From Peromyscus leucopus (taxonomy: Eukaryota; Chordata; Mammalia; Rodentia; Cricetidae), in NCBI RefSeq assembly GCF_004664715.2, contig NC_051069.1, forward strand, positions 10,281,501 through 10,345,500: DNA of 64,000 bases. The letters are read 5' to 3'. This document shows positions 1-11,369 of this stretch, in pieces. Position 1 is the stretch's first letter. Each line of letters starts with the position of its first letter. Both the position numbers and the translations under genes were made by a program. The notes under the pieces are model-generated. The model did not search any database. It worked only from the letters and a program-made list of their open reading frames with translations, and was not told where the DNA came from.

Positions 1-197
1 GTGCTGCTGTAGGATGTGGGTGCTGCCCAGTTGAGAAGCAGGCCACTGGTAGTGAGGGTGTGGGTGGCAGTGACCAGGAGCCTCCCCTCGCTTCTTCTCT
101 CTCCTACACCCTGCTCTACTTCCCTCTGCTCTTCCCTCCTCTCTCCTGCCTGGCTCTCTCCTCACCCCACACCTCAGCCTTTCTTTCTCTTTCCAGT

Positions 198-226
198 ACC
201 AGTGGCCAAGTCAGAGGAGCAGCAGG
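198..226 (+). other. possible 29-nt internal exon after a strong splice acceptor
   Basis: A long pyrimidine tract (about 75-195) ends in a textbook acceptor (ctctttccag, AG at 196-197). A donor-like CAG|gtggga follows at 226/227. In one frame the stretch reads VPVAKSEEQQ, and that frame stays open to about 405, so it could also be a longer exon. I recognise no protein. The 3' side (about 420-580) is AT-rich and UTR-like but has no clear polyadenylation context. The call rests only on splice-signal shape; chance occurrence is quite possible. Confidence 0.2.
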
Positions 227-419
227 TGGGAATTGAAGATCGAGGTGTCAGCCCACCAGGAGGCAACTCCATGATGGGTGAATCTCGGATAGGCAAGGCC
301 CCGAGACCACAGACCCCAGAGTGTCTTTTTCTTCTGCTGTGCCTTCACATGTTTGCTGCTGCTGTCTTCCTCTGGTATCTGGCATGGTGTGAATGGGTGG
401 TGTAGGGAGATACCCACTG

Positions 420-1955
420 CCTATGATGTAGAGTGTTTATCTCGTGGACACATTCCATCTACTGGGCATTTTTACCTGTGGGTTACTATGAAGATGGTTT
501 CTTCCTAAGCTGTACTGTCTAATTGATAATAATAATGTTAAATAGAGTTTTGATGATAAAAAAAAAATAAAACAAGAAAGTGTCACCACCTAGATAGAAC
601 ACACTTTCTTTTGAGGAGCCGTATAGACTGTGGCTTAAGTTAATGACTAAGAAAAACAATTGAGTCTCAGTAGCCCAGCTAGCTTAAATTCTTTTAACCT
701 TAATGTTGGGAGATGTGTTCACAGGTTTCAGAGTACATCATAGCTGAAACAAAGCTCTGAAAATAACTTAAAGTTAGACTAAGATGTTTTTGTCAAATCG
801 CTTTGAGGTGAAAAACCCAAGATAATCTAAAGTTTTAGAAAGGCACCTAGTTGAATGCGCAACTCTTTTAAGGTCAGGGAACAAGAACAAAGTAGCCCAA
901 TTATAATTAGCGACATGCCTTCTTGCTAGAATTGATTGATAACCAAAGGTGTTGATTAATTCCTTCTACCCATTTCTGCCCTCAATCTCCTGATATAAAA
1001 ACTATTGATGAGTAGGTATATAACCTAAAGATTTAAAGTAGAGCTGACTGATTCTTTTCCATATATAAAAGTTTAGGTTTGTGATTCTTTAAAGATTCCT
1101 TATAAGATTACCTTTCAAGATAAGTCATAAAGTGGATTGGTCCTTTCTTTGTAACTGCAAAATGCAGCCTGCCAGTAAAAGGATACCTTGATTACTTATA
1201 CTCTGTTAATCTATAACAAGTTGCTTGGGTATGAATGTACGTGGGTTCTTGAGGATAATTTGTTTTTCACCTGTAAAATGTAAAATGTTTAATCATGTAA
1301 GGGATATGGGAAACATGCTGTTTTTTTTTTTACTTGTATTTATTCTTATCATCTACTTGAAAAACAAAATGTAACCACATTATACTTTTTATATTGCCTG
1401 AAAAATTTTGCTGAGGCATATAAGCTGTAAGAGAAAGAATAAAAATAGAGTTAAAATGAGTTAGAAGGAAAACATCAAGAATGAGAGAAGAAAATTACCA
1501 GGCAAATAAAGAATAGAGAATGCAAAAGAAAATAACGAAAAGGTCTGGAGGAAACCATCAAGAGTGTGGGAGTATCTTTTTCCCTAATCTCCTCAGATAA
1601 AAAAAAAAAAATCTTAGTACGCGCCGCCTCCCATGGGTTCCATTTGAGCTGCTGGAATCTGGTCCTCCAGGCAGCGATATTCCAAGTCTCTCCTCCCTTC
1701 CATCTTGCTCTCCCAGGCTTCCAGGAACAGTGTCCAGCCTCTTTCCTCGGGACAGGGCTCCCAGGAGCACTGCAGGCCTGCTGCTGGAACTTTCTGGACC
1801 TCCTGGGTGTGCTCTTTAATTGTGCCTAGAGCAGGTGTTGTTGTATTGATCTCTGCCCTGGGACTGGATGACCTGCTTGTCCTGGGATGACCTCTCTCTC
1901 CTCTCTGGTGGAGAAGAAAGAGTGGGCGTGGCTGATGAATGTTGTATTTTCCTTT
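420..1955. other. AT-rich stretch, no gene seen
   Basis: AT-rich unique sequence with short A and T runs (about 558, 1,321 and 1,599). I see no convincing open frame, SINE or structured repeat here. Probably intronic or intergenic. Confidence 0.5.
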
Positions 1956-1960
1956 CCTTT

Positions 1961-2108
1961 TCTTTTTTTTTTCTTCTGAGACAGGTTTTCTCCATGTAGC
2001 CCTGGTTGTCCTGGAACTTACTCTGTAGAGCAGTTTGGCCTCAAATTTAGAGATCTACCTGCCTCTGCCAGAGTGCTGAGATTAAAGGCATGCTCCACCA
2101 CACCCCAC
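1961..2108 (-). repeat. B1 SINE, diverged
   Basis: Reads in reverse as B1: a T-run, then gagacaggttttctccatg, the tagccctgg body and the ggattaaaggc-type box A/B region (here gagattaaaggcatg), ending near caccacacccc. Several substitutions mark it as old. Confidence 0.8.
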
Positions 2109-2109
2109 T

Positions 2110-2377
2110 TAAGGAGGTCTTTAGGGGGTCCAGCCCCTAGATAACCTTCTTCCAGGGTCCGGGAAGAATCTACAACCAGCTGATAATCTAATCTTTGACA
2201 ATATTAAATAAATCTATGTACATGAAACTCCTTAGTTCATTGGCTTTATTTTTCTGAGTCAGTTCTCTCTCTACATGGCTTCAGTTCTGTTCTCACACTC
2301 AGCTCCTCTCAGTCCCTTCTCTTCCTGTCCTCTCATAGTTCTAGTCCTAACTAAGAGCTTTTGCTCTCGACCTCATC
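2110..2377 (-). mobile_element. possible older LTR, left part, split by the solo LTR
   Basis: The sequence begins near a ggggtccagcccc motif and carries TTTATT at about 2,247 (AATAAA on the minus strand) with pyrimidine-rich flanks. This resembles an older rodent ERV LTR on the minus strand. Similar sequence may resume at 2,791-2,990 after the younger solo LTR. I cannot see both ends of this outer element, so the family is uncertain. Confidence 0.3.
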
Positions 2378-2790
2378 TGTGCGTAACGCCGCATTACCGA
2401 TACCCGTTCACCATGTCCGAGCTGCAGATTAAAAAATAGAGACAAGAACGGGTCATTCGTACGATTGATGTCGAATCCCTTTATTGAAAGAGGAAAAACT
2501 TAATATAGCTTACAACACAAATGGAGATCCCTGAGGCAGAAGTTCGTACCATGGTCTACAATCTAGACCCAATGTTTGCATTCTTGCATCTAAGTTGTTT
2601 ACACAAATACAGGATGCACCTAAGTTGTTTACATCACAAGCAGGATGTAGAACAAAAACTCCGTAAGCTCTCCGATGATCCTAAGGTGAGAAGGACACTG
2701 CAGGAATCTGAATAGGAGGACACCTGGAAGAGGTCAGCAAGCAAGGCTGCAGCCACTCACAGTCGGGGGCCAGGGCCCATGGCGCCCACA
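2378..2790 (-). mobile_element. solo LTR, ERVK-type (IAP-like)
   Basis: The 413-bp element starts TGTGCG and ends CGCCCACA, giving the TG...CA ends and short terminal inverted repeat of a retroviral LTR. It is flanked by a perfect 6-bp direct repeat CTCATC at 2,372-2,377 and 2,791-2,796; a 6-bp target duplication is typical of ERVK/class II elements. Read on the minus strand, a TATA-like AT-rich box near 2,505 precedes an AATAAA signal at 2,480-2,485, and the region after it is CpG-rich, as in IAP-like R/U5. No gag, pol or env sequence adjoins it, so it is a solo LTR left by recombination between two LTRs. The exact family is inferred from structure only. Confidence 0.8.
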
Positions 2791-2990
2791 CTCATCTTCA
2801 TCCTCCAATCCTCCATCCACGCTCCTCCCTTCCTCTCCTACTCTCCTGACCCACCCAATCCACCTACAATCTGCAAAAATTCTGCCTTGCCGCTGACTGG
2901 TCAGGTGGTGCAATTCTGCTCAGAGCTAGGACTTCTGCCTCAATACATCGCTGCACCTGGTATGCAAAAAACCCTTTTGTTCTGAGTCAG
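2791..2990 (-). mobile_element. possible older LTR, right part
   Basis: Pyrimidine-rich sequence directly after the solo LTR target duplication. It is possibly the continuation of the element at 2,110-2,377, now split by the younger insertion. It has no recognisable coding content. Confidence 0.25.
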
Positions 2991-2999
2991 TTGCTCTGG

Positions 3000-3490
3000 A
3001 ATGCCACTTGGCTTGTGAGAGGAAGAAGGGTCTGAGCTTCATTTGCACAAGAAATAGAGCTCTGCACCTAGTGTCAGTCAGTGTCTCCAGAAGGGTGTTT
3101 AATCTTAATTCAGGAGACCTGTTCGCTATTTTGGCCTAGGATGCTTGAGAAGTATTTCAGATAAATACACTGTTAGGAGTTCTTGGAAGCCTACATAGCA
3201 TACAAAAAAAAATCATTGCAGGAACTGACTAGTATATATACAAAAGCTAAAATATCACCAAGATTCCTTAAGTCAGGGCTTGCCTCTGGAAAAGTCCTTT
3301 ACCTCTCAGGTAGTAGTTTTTTTTTATCATAGCAGCTGGATTCCATTACATTTTCCTGTGGCTTGCAGCACCTATTGTATTTTCTTTTTATACAGATGGC
3401 ACTGAGGAAGACCCAGAGAATGACAGCGTTTGGTCCTCCCAACCTGGGCTTCCAGAAGCCCCCTTCAGCACTCTAGTATACTGGTCACTT
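3000..3490. other. unannotated stretch
   Basis: Ordinary unique sequence with short A and T runs. No gene, SINE or tandem repeat that I can support. Confidence 0.4.
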
Positions 3491-3499
3491 TTCTCATTA

Positions 3500-3870
3500 G
3501 TACAACAATGTCTGGTTCAAGGAAAGTCATGCTTATTTTGGCTCACAGTTTCAGAGGGCTTCAGTTCATTAGCACAGGGAAGGCAAAGAGAGCATCTCTG
3601 TTCATGGTGCCAGGAGCAGGCTGAGGGAAGGAGAGAGGGGGGCGAGGAGGGGGAGAAGGAAAGGGAGAGGGAGAGGGAGAGAGGAAGAGAGGAAGAGAGA
3701 ACACCCAGGGGACAACATTTAAAGGCTCATCTCCAATCACCCACTTCCACTAGCTAGGCTGCCCCAAAGTTTCCAGAACATCCCAAACCACCCCAAGCAG
3801 CTGGTGGGGACCAAGCACTGAAGATGTGAGCCTGCAGAGGACATTCCAGATTCAGGTCATAGCACCTGAA
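3500..3870. repeat. hAT-like rodent repeat with a purine-rich insert
   Basis: Fragments such as ttggctcacagtttcagagg near 3,540 and the tail about caggtcatagc near 3,855 match the body of the hAT-like repeat found many times further on. The middle (3,622-3,702) has expanded into a GGGAGA/GGAAGAG purine tract. Confidence 0.4.
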
Positions 3871-3904
3871 ATGAGCTCCGGTCTAGGAGAATGGGCTGGA
3901 GATG

Positions 3905-4030
3905 GAAAGAAGAAAGACAGAAGAGATGGGGAGAGAGTAGAAGGGAGGCAGAGGAGGGGAGGGGAGAGCAGAGGGGAGACAGGAGGGGAGAGCAGAGGGG
4001 AGGCAGGGAGGAGAGAGCAGAGGGGAGGCA

Positions 4031-4069
<39 letters not shown>

Positions 4070-4130
4070 GGGGGAGCAGAGGGGAGGCAGGGGAGGGGAG
4101 AGCAGAGAGGAGGCAGGGGAGGGGAGAGCA

Positions 4131-4205
<75 letters not shown>

Positions 4206-4296
4206 GGGGAGAGCAGAGGGGAGGCAGGGGAGGGGAGAGCAGAGGGGGGGGGGAGAGCAGGAGGGGAGAGCAGAGGAGGAGGGGGGGAGAGCAGGG

Positions 4297-4367
<71 letters not shown>

Positions 4368-4460
4368 GGGGGGGGGGGGGGGAGAGCAGAGGAGGGGGGG
4401 GAGGGAGGAGAGGGGGGGGGGAGGAGAGGAGAAGGAAGAGGAGAGGGGGAGGGAGGTCGT
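3905..4460 (+). repeat. purine minisatellite with giant G-runs
   Basis: A 26-bp purine unit (agcagaggggaggcagggg followed by aggggag) recurs several times and is interrupted by uninterrupted G-runs of 38 (4,031-4,068), 71 (4,134-4,204), 67 (4,300-4,366) and 15 nt (4,368-4,382). Long glycine/arginine open frames across it are compositional artefacts. Runs this long are very prone to sequencing and assembly error, so the true length is unknown. If real, the plus strand would form G-quadruplexes. Confidence 0.85.
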
Positions 4461-5129
4461 TCCTGGTCCCTGCCCCTACACCCTCACATGCCAGCTAACA
4501 ATGACTCACATTTTGCCAGGGCCGGTACCTACATCTTAGTGGGAAGGGTTAAAGGTGAGTTTGCAGATCACATACCCTACAGGCCCGGCTCTAGGCTCAA
4601 GGTTGCATGTCTAGTAGTGAAGGCAGAGAAGGAGTGTGTAGGGGAGCAGGGGGTGAGGGGTTGGACAGCCCCACACACTGGAGGGCCCTTGTGGGCCGCA
4701 CTCCAGAACAGAGTATCCTGCAGGGCACTTCAGGGACACCTAACCCCAGTCGCCTGCAGAGAGGACAGCCAGGATGGGTGAGGGCTGAGGAGACAAGCAT
4801 GTCTCAGAGCCTGTGCAGGTACACAGCAATGCATTCATGGGTTGCAAGCTCAGAAAGAGCAAAACCGGGAAACATAGCAAAGGCACTTTGAAAAGAAGGT
4901 GGCCGAGAAATTTACCCAAAGCTTAAGGCACATTGATTCTGTGTTAATTCTTCATTAAACCTAGGACCTAGGCAGTCTGACATGTTTATTTAAAACACAT
5001 TTTTCATTACTAATATTGATATTTACCCTTTCTAAGGGTTCATAAATTTCACTCATCTTTCTTTTTTAATTTTTAAAATTCCATTTACTATTGTGTTTGT
5101 GTTATTTTCATGTGTTGCATGATTACACA

Positions 5130-5132
5130 ATA

Positions 5133-5218
<86 letters not shown>
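5130..5218. repeat. (TG)n-(AG)n compound microsatellite
   Basis: About 16 TG units run directly into about 24 AG units. Open frames on both strands here (CVCV, ERER, SLSL, THTH) are microsatellite shadows. Confidence 0.95.
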
Positions 5219-5220
<2 letters not shown>

Positions 5221-5344
5221 ACAAATTTCCAGAATCCTCCCCTTTACCATGTGGGTTCAGGGTTTGACTCACTTCTTCATGCTTGGTTGCAGACGCCTTT
5301 ATCTGAAAAGTACATCTTGCTGGCACATTTTCATTAATCATTTT

Positions 5345-5522
5345 TTTTAAAAAAAATATTTATTTAATGTATATGAATGAGTGACCTGTCTTCATGCACA
5401 CGGGAAGAGGGAATCAGATCCCATTGAGATGGTCGTGAGCCACCATGTGGGTGCTGGAACTGAACCCAGGTCCTCTGCAAGAGCAGCCAGAGCCCTTAAC
5501 TACAGAGCCATCTCTTCAGCCC
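5345..5522 (-). repeat. B2/B3 SINE
   Basis: In reverse: A/T-rich tail at the left, then gccaccatgtgggtgctgg, gaacccaggtcctctgcaag and the tRNA-like head gagccatctcttcagccc at the right. Confidence 0.85.
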
Positions 5523-5824
5523 TCATTCATCTTTTAAACAACCAAGTTTTGATGTTAAATTTTCTTTATTATTTATATGTATCTGCTCTTGTTTCTATTA
5601 TTTCATTCTCTAATTTTTGAGGATTATAATGTGCTGGGGTTTTTTTTTAAATTTCTTGAGATGAATAATTATATAGCTGTTTTTGGACTTCTTCTAATAG
5701 AGAAATTTAAGGTTGCAGGTATGTCTCTAAACGTGGCTTTAACCTTCTCTGGAGACGCACATTAGATAGATGGCTTTGGGCCTGTCTTCTCCTCTTACAT
5801 AAGCGGTTTTAGTTATTTTGGTTT

Positions 5825-5972
5825 CTGGTTTTTTGAGACAGGGTTTCTCTGTTACCCTGGCTGTCCTGGATTTCACTTTGTAGACCAGGCTGGCCTGGAA
5901 CTCACAGAGATCCTCCTGCTTCTACCTCCTGAGTGCTGGGATTAAAAGCCCGCGCCACCACCGCCTGGCTTG
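5825..5972 (-). repeat. B1 SINE
   Basis: Reverse B1: gagacagggtttctctg, gaccaggctggcctggaact, gtgctgggattaaaagcc and the CpG-bearing 5' end at the right. Confidence 0.9.
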
Positions 5973-6234
5973 CAGTTTTAGTTATAAACCTCCACTAGGC
6001 ACAGGTTTAGGTGTAAGTTTTGAGATTTCACATTTATCTGTCCAACTGTTCTTGAATTTCTACTGTGACTTAAAAAATCCACATCTAGAAACACAAGGCT
6101 TAATTTTCAAACATCTGAAATTTTTGTATGTAATTTTTTCTTATCAGTCCCTAGATTTCATTCATTTACTCTTCATTCATTCATTCCAACCAGTCAAATG
6201 GATACATTTAATCATTTCTGGCATCTGAATTTTG

Positions 6235-6320
6235 TTTGAGTCAGGTTCTTTTTTTTTTGTGTTGTTTTTTTTTTTATTTTATTTATTTTTATTATTATTT
6301 TATTTTATTTTACAATACTA
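6235..6320. repeat. T-rich low-complexity tract
   Basis: T-runs and TTTTA repeats, possibly the tail of a minus-strand retroelement. The sequence to about 6,600 after it, including a C-run at 6,365-6,380, is not identified. Confidence 0.6.
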
Positions 6321-6604
6321 TTCAGATTAATAAAGCCACAGATTTTGTTTCCCTTTGCCCCGCTCCCTTCCCCCCCCCCCCTTCCCCCCTCAGAGCAAGC
6401 CCCCCTGAGGACTGAGATCGCTGGTAGACTCATCCAGCAGTCAGTCCCCTCTTCCAGCTGAGCAAGCTCCTGATAAGTCCAGTTCAAACAGCCAACTCAT
6501 GAATGAGTCAGGACTGGTAATGCTAAATCTCCAAACAGATAACAATCAACTGTCTATATTAGACTATCCATTGGGTCAGCTTTGTTATAGTTCTCAGGTT
6601 CTTT

Positions 6605-6795
6605 TTTATATAGATTTTTAATGGTTTATTTGTATTTTATGTGCATTTGTGTTTTCTCTGTATGTATGTCTATGTGAGGGCGTCAGATGCCCTGGACCTG
6701 GAGTTACAGACAGCTGTGATCTGCCATGTGGGGTCTGGGAATTGAACCCTGGTCTTTTGGAAGAGCAGTCGGTGCTCCTAACTAATCTTCCTGCT
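6605..6795 (-). repeat. B2/B3 SINE
   Basis: AT-rich tail at the left, then gagttacagacagctgtgat, gaattgaaccctggtctttt and gagcagtcggtgctcctaac. The final head segment is degraded. Confidence 0.8.
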
Positions 6796-6978
6796 GCAAA
6801 CTCCCAAGTGGATTACAGGCACACACAACCACACCATTTGCCATTTGAACTTTGTTGAGATGTGCCTGAAGGGTTGGCCTGTGGTCAGTGCAGACTCAGA
6901 ACATGCCTTTTCCATCCCTTTACATGTCGATTCTCTGTGCCCTAGCTTTAGGTGGACTCATGCAAAGCCGTGATTTTT

Positions 6979-6982
<4 letters not shown>

Positions 6983-7015
<33 letters not shown>
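6983..7015 (+). repeat. poly(A) tract
   Basis: About 33 consecutive A residues, directly before the SINE at 7,016. No element recognisable to me ends in it. Confidence 0.9.
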
Positions 7016-7017
<2 letters not shown>

Positions 7018-7201
7018 TTGGGTCTAAAAAGATGGCTCAGCAGCTAAGAACACTCACTGTTCTAGCAGAGGACCTGAGTTGGTTCCCAGGGGGTGGCTCA
7101 CAACTCTACAGGGCTGTAATTCAAAGCATTTGATTTGAGAGCCCTGTCTGGTCTTCATGGGCACCTGCCCACATGTGCATGGGCACGCGCATATGCATGC
7201 A

Positions 7202-7236
<35 letters not shown>

Positions 7237-7240
7237 CTTA
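7016..7240 (+). repeat. B2/B3 SINE with CA tail
   Basis: Forward tRNA-like head (aagatggctcagcagctaag), gcagaggacctgagttggtt, the ggtggctcacaactctac motif, then a (CA)n tail at about 7,200-7,236. Confidence 0.8.
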
Positions 7241-7289
7241 ATTAAAAATAAAATAAATATTTAAAAAGGTTGAGTGTTGGCATTTTTCT

Positions 7290-8480
7290 TTTTTTGTTTT
7301 CTTGAAAATAGATTCTTCTCTCATACATCTTGATCACAGTTTCCTTTCCTCCCATTCCACGCAGCTCCCCCACACCTCCCCTCTCTCCCAGATCCACTCC
7401 CCACTCAATCTCCCTTCAGTCCAAGAGACAACAACCAAACACAACAAAACAAGACATAATAAGGCAAGGTGTAAGGTGAATATTAAGACTGGACAAGCAA
7501 CCCAAGAGCAGGCAAAAGAGTCAAAGTCATACCCGCTCCCACAGTAAGGAGTCCCACAAGAACATGAAGCTAACGCTACAATGTACACACAGAGGACCCA
7601 GTGCAGACCCTTGCAAACCCCATACTTGCCACTTTAGTCTCTGGGAGCCCATATGCACCCTGCTTAGTTGATTCAGTGGGCTATGTTCTCCTGGTGTCCT
7701 CAATCCCTTCTGACTCCTACAATCTTTCTGTCTCCTTTTTCTGCAGGGCTTCCCCGAGCTCCATGGGGAGGGACCAATGGAGGCCTCCAATTTAGACTCT
7801 CTCTCTGAATAATGTCTGGCTATGTGGTCTCTGAATCTTGCTCCTGCCTGCTGCCAGAGGAAACCTCTCTGATGACGACTGGATAAAGTACTGATCTATG
7901 AGTATAGCAGAATATCATTAGGAATCACTTCATTGATTTTATTTTTGTTTTGTTTGTTTGTTTTTTTTTTGTTTGTTTTTTGACCAGTCATGTTGAGTTC
8001 TACCCTAGATCTCTGAGCTATCTGTTCTCCAGTTCCTGGCCATCCAAGCAGTGTCTGGGCCTGGGCTCCCTCTCCTGGTGTGGGCCTCCAGTTAAATCAG
8101 ACATTGGTTGGCCACTCCCACAAGTTCTGGTCCACCCCTGCCCCAGCACATCTTGCAGTTAGGACAGATTGTAGGTCAAAGGTTTTGTGACTGGGTTGGT
8201 CTACATTTCTCTTTCAGTAGCCTGCAGAGTGCATCCTGCACCAGAGACTAGAATGCAGGGGTGAAAGCTCCACACAGGAACCAGCTCAACCTGTCTACGT
8301 GTAATGAATTGTCTTTGGCAATGGGGACCCAGTGTACTGGAATTTTCATACCAGTTCAAGTTAACATTTAAAGTGAGTCCTTATCAGCAGCATGGTTGTG
8401 AAATCACCTCTTCCAAAAATCCTTGTCTTTTAGATTGAATATTTGACCCATTTACACTTAGAGTATTCATTTCTCTGACT
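7290..8480 (-). mobile_element. rodent L1 fragment (3' region)
   Basis: The text matches what I know of rodent L1 read in reverse: ctggccatccaagcagtgtc, aaatcagacattggttggcc, then cagattgtaggtcaaagg, and near 8,430 an ORF2-like ttgaatatttgacccattta. An A/T- and TTTG-rich tract at 7,940-7,980 interrupts it. All frames are broken; this is a dead fragment. Confidence 0.65.
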
Positions 8481-9330
8481 TGTTTGGTCTTATTATTTTT
8501 ATAAATCATTTTTTTTTACTTTTTCTGCACATTTTATTGTCTTTCTTTTTGCCTTTTTTAAAAAATTAATATTTGTTTTCATTATTCCATATCCTCCATT
8601 AGCATGTCAGGCTTTCAAAAATCTTGTAATGTTTGACAGTTTCATGAATTTATATAATGAGTCATATCAGTTTATCACCTCTTTAGAGACTGTCCTAGAT
8701 TATGTGTTCTAAATTCTTAGACAATGCAGGAATTGTGGAGCTTTTTTGCTCCATTTATTCCTTCTTCTTCCTCTTGTGTTATTAGTATCTGCTGAGGGCC
8801 GTGGGAGTATACAGCAGGTGATAACTAATGTTCAGCAGGTCAACCTACCAGATGAATAATTCTCTGTAGGGGAGCTCCACCTGGCAAAGCCGTGGGGTCA
8901 CTGGCTGTGGAAACCAGTTGTTTTCTGTCTATAACTTTCTCAGGTGCCACCACTATACCTCCCTAAGAAGAACAGCTGTGGGGTTCCTTCCACAGCCCAC
9001 TGTTAGTGTGTTTTACATCTTTGGGCACACTTACAGTTGTGGATGTTCAGGAAGATGATTTCTGTTTAAGTTGTATAATTTGGATGCATGGAAATAATAC
9101 CAGAATATTTTTCTTAACTGACATGGGAAAGTAACAGTATTCTCAGTCACAATGACAGTTAATTTTAGACTTCAGAACAAATTCAAAATAGACTAAGTTG
9201 CCCTTGCAGAAAATACACAAAGACTAGCTCCAGGTGTTTATTGCTAAATCAAGGTCAGGCTGTTTACACTGACACATCAACCTTCCTACCACTCAGGGTT
9301 CTGCCAACTAACTGTTATTGTCTATCCCTG
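8480..9330. other. unannotated stretch
   Basis: T-rich sequence to about 8,780, possibly more degraded L1. About 230 bp around 8,790-9,010 looks like an old rodent repeat (gctgagggccgtgggagtat). No gene seen. Confidence 0.35.
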
Positions 9331-9334
9331 AATT

Positions 9335-9720
9335 TCAATGTCATTTTCTGTCTGGGAACTGCTGTGGCTATCGCTCTGTATAAATAAAATGCTGATTGGC
9401 CAGTAGCCAGGCAGGAAGTATAGGCGGGACAAGCAGAGAAGAGAATTCTGGGAACAGGAAGGCTGAGTCAGGAGACACTGCCAGCCACCGCCATGAGTAC
9501 CAACATGTAAGATACTGGTAAGCCATGAGCCATGTGGCAAGGTATAGATTTATAGAAATGGATTAATTTAAGATGTAAGAACTAGATAGCTAGAAGCCTG
9601 AGCCATTAGGCCAAACAGTTTAAATAATATAAGAGTCTGTGTGTTTATTTTATAAGTGGGCTGCGGGACTGCCGGGGCTTGATGGGAGCTGGAGAGAAAC
9701 TCTCCAGCACAGGGAACTCT
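9335..9720 (+). repeat. high-copy cricetid-type interspersed repeat
   Basis: The block containing gctgattggccagtagccag, then gaatggattaatttaagatg-type sequence and an AATAAA at about 9,384, is one I associate with abundant LTR-like repeats in hamster and Peromyscus DNA. Ends and class are not clear from one copy. Confidence 0.45.
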
Positions 9721-9959
9721 AACCAACTTAGAGCTACACGCTTAGCCAAGCTTACCCACTGGCCTGAGAAAAACTGTGTGACTTACCATGTGTTAGGAGA
9801 ATGGCTTGGACCCTGCAAACGTAACATATAATTGTCCAGAGTTTGGCTGTGAGGGAGTAGTGAGTGTGTGAAGGTGTGTAGGTGTGTGTGCTGAGTGAGG
9901 GATGTAGCTGAATGGACGGAGAGAATTGAAACTAGAGAGAACTGGAACTAGAGAGAATT

Positions 9960-10130
9960 GGAACCAAAGATTTAGGCTAGAATTGGGGGACAGAGTGAGT
10001 GAGTGTGAGAGTGAGTGTGTGTGTGTGTGTGTGTGTGTGCGTGTGCGCGCGCGCGCTCAAGGAGACGAGTGTGCAGAATGTGAGAGTGAATGAATGAATG
10101 AGTAAAGAATGAATAAATAATGTAATAATA
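9960..10130. repeat. (GTGA)n/(TG)n/(CG)n microsatellite and GAAT repeats
   Basis: GTGAGTGA units pass into (TG)n at about 10,014-10,038, then GTGTGCGCGCGCGC to 10,057, and after a gap GAAT units near 10,090. The alternating purine-pyrimidine GCGC end is Z-DNA prone. Confidence 0.85.
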
Positions 10131-10599
10131 TATGAAGGAATGCAGCAGAGCAGAGAGAAGAAATGTGTGCAGAAGAGAGATGTGGGGCTGTGTGAAAAGG
10201 AGACGTGAGGACCGTGAGGCTGTGTAGATGAGAGAAGTAACTGTCCACAAAGGTGTGTGGCTGTGGAGAATGCGTGGAGAAGGTAACAACTGCAATGTAT
10301 TTATGTGGAGACAGATTTTCAGAGAAAGAGATTTTTCTAGATGAAGTAAAAGAGTAAGTTGCCATCAGAAAGTGGGTGTGTTTCCTTATTTCCTCAGATA
10401 GATATAAACTTATTTCTAAATATCCTCAGATAGAAAAAGTCTAGCCCTCAGACAGATAAGAATTTCTCCTAAGCCCTTGCTGCCTTCATGGATTTTTTTT
10501 TTTATACCCTAGAGGCGGCCTTGGAGCAGACTCTCCGAAGGCTACCAGTAAGTGTCATCCAGTTTAGTCTTGCACATATTTTAAATTTCACATCACATT

Positions 10600-10895
10600 A
10601 GTGTCTTATAAAGTTGATATTTGTTTATACTTACACATTTAACCCATCTCTTGTTCGTATCTTCCTGCATTTCCTTCTCTCCATCTCATATAATTTTACT
10701 TTTGCTAAAGAACTCATTTTAGTGTTTGTACTGAGGCAGGTCTGCAGTGGTGGAATTCTCTTGGTTCTTTTCTGTCTGAAAGTGATTTCATTTTGGTCAA
10801 ACTCTCAGAAGATATTTTTGCTGGGTGTGGAATTCTACTTGTCAAGAATTTTTGGTTTAGAAGCTTGAAGATACTATCTTATGTTGCATGAATCT
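10600..10895 (-). mobile_element. old L1 (L1M/HAL1-like) fragment
   Basis: Reverse L1 text: gtttgtactgaggcaggtct, ttttctgtctgaaagtgatt, then tttgctgggtgtggaattct. It appears to continue at 11,370-11,610 and 11,800-12,000, split by later insertions. Confidence 0.5.
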
Positions 10896-10899
10896 TAAA

Positions 10900-11365
10900 T
10901 GGTCTTATAATAAAAACCTGGAGCCAGATATCAGGGTGAAAGCTGAAAGATCAGAGAAGCAGAGCAAGCCAAAGCCGCCACCTCTCATCTCACCAACTCC
11001 TCAGCTTGAAAGAGCACGCGTTCCTGTCTCTTCCTGCCTTATATTCCTTTCTCTGCCCAGCCATATCACTTCCTGTCTCAACCTTCCTAGTGCTGGGATT
11101 GAAGGTGAGTGATCCCAAGTGCTGGGATTAAAGGTGTGTGCCACCATTGTCTGGCTCTGTTTCCCTTTTAGACTGGATTAATCTCATGTAGCCCAGCATG
11201 GCTTTGAACTCACAGAAATCCAGACAGATCTCTGTCTCTGCTCCTGAGTGCTAGGATTAAAGGTGTGTGCTACCACTGCCTGACCTCTATGGCTAACTCT
11301 GTGGCAGGCTCTGTCCTCTGACCTTCAGGCAAGCTTTGTTTACTAGATTACAGATATATCACCAC
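10900..11365 (+). repeat. composite rodent repeat with B1-derived parts
   Basis: Starts near ataaaaacctggagccagat, contains gtgaaagctgaaagatcaga, then two B1-like monomers (gtgctgggattaaaggtgtg at about 11,119; gtgctaggattaaaggtgtg at about 11,249), and ends near atatcaccaca. I associate this composite with cricetid genomes. Confidence 0.5.
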
Positions 11366-11369
11366 AATC

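Noticed and set aside
3826..4781. Two long glycine/arginine-rich frames (237 and 296 codons)
   Set aside because: They are two frames of the same G-run minisatellite; composition alone keeps them open.
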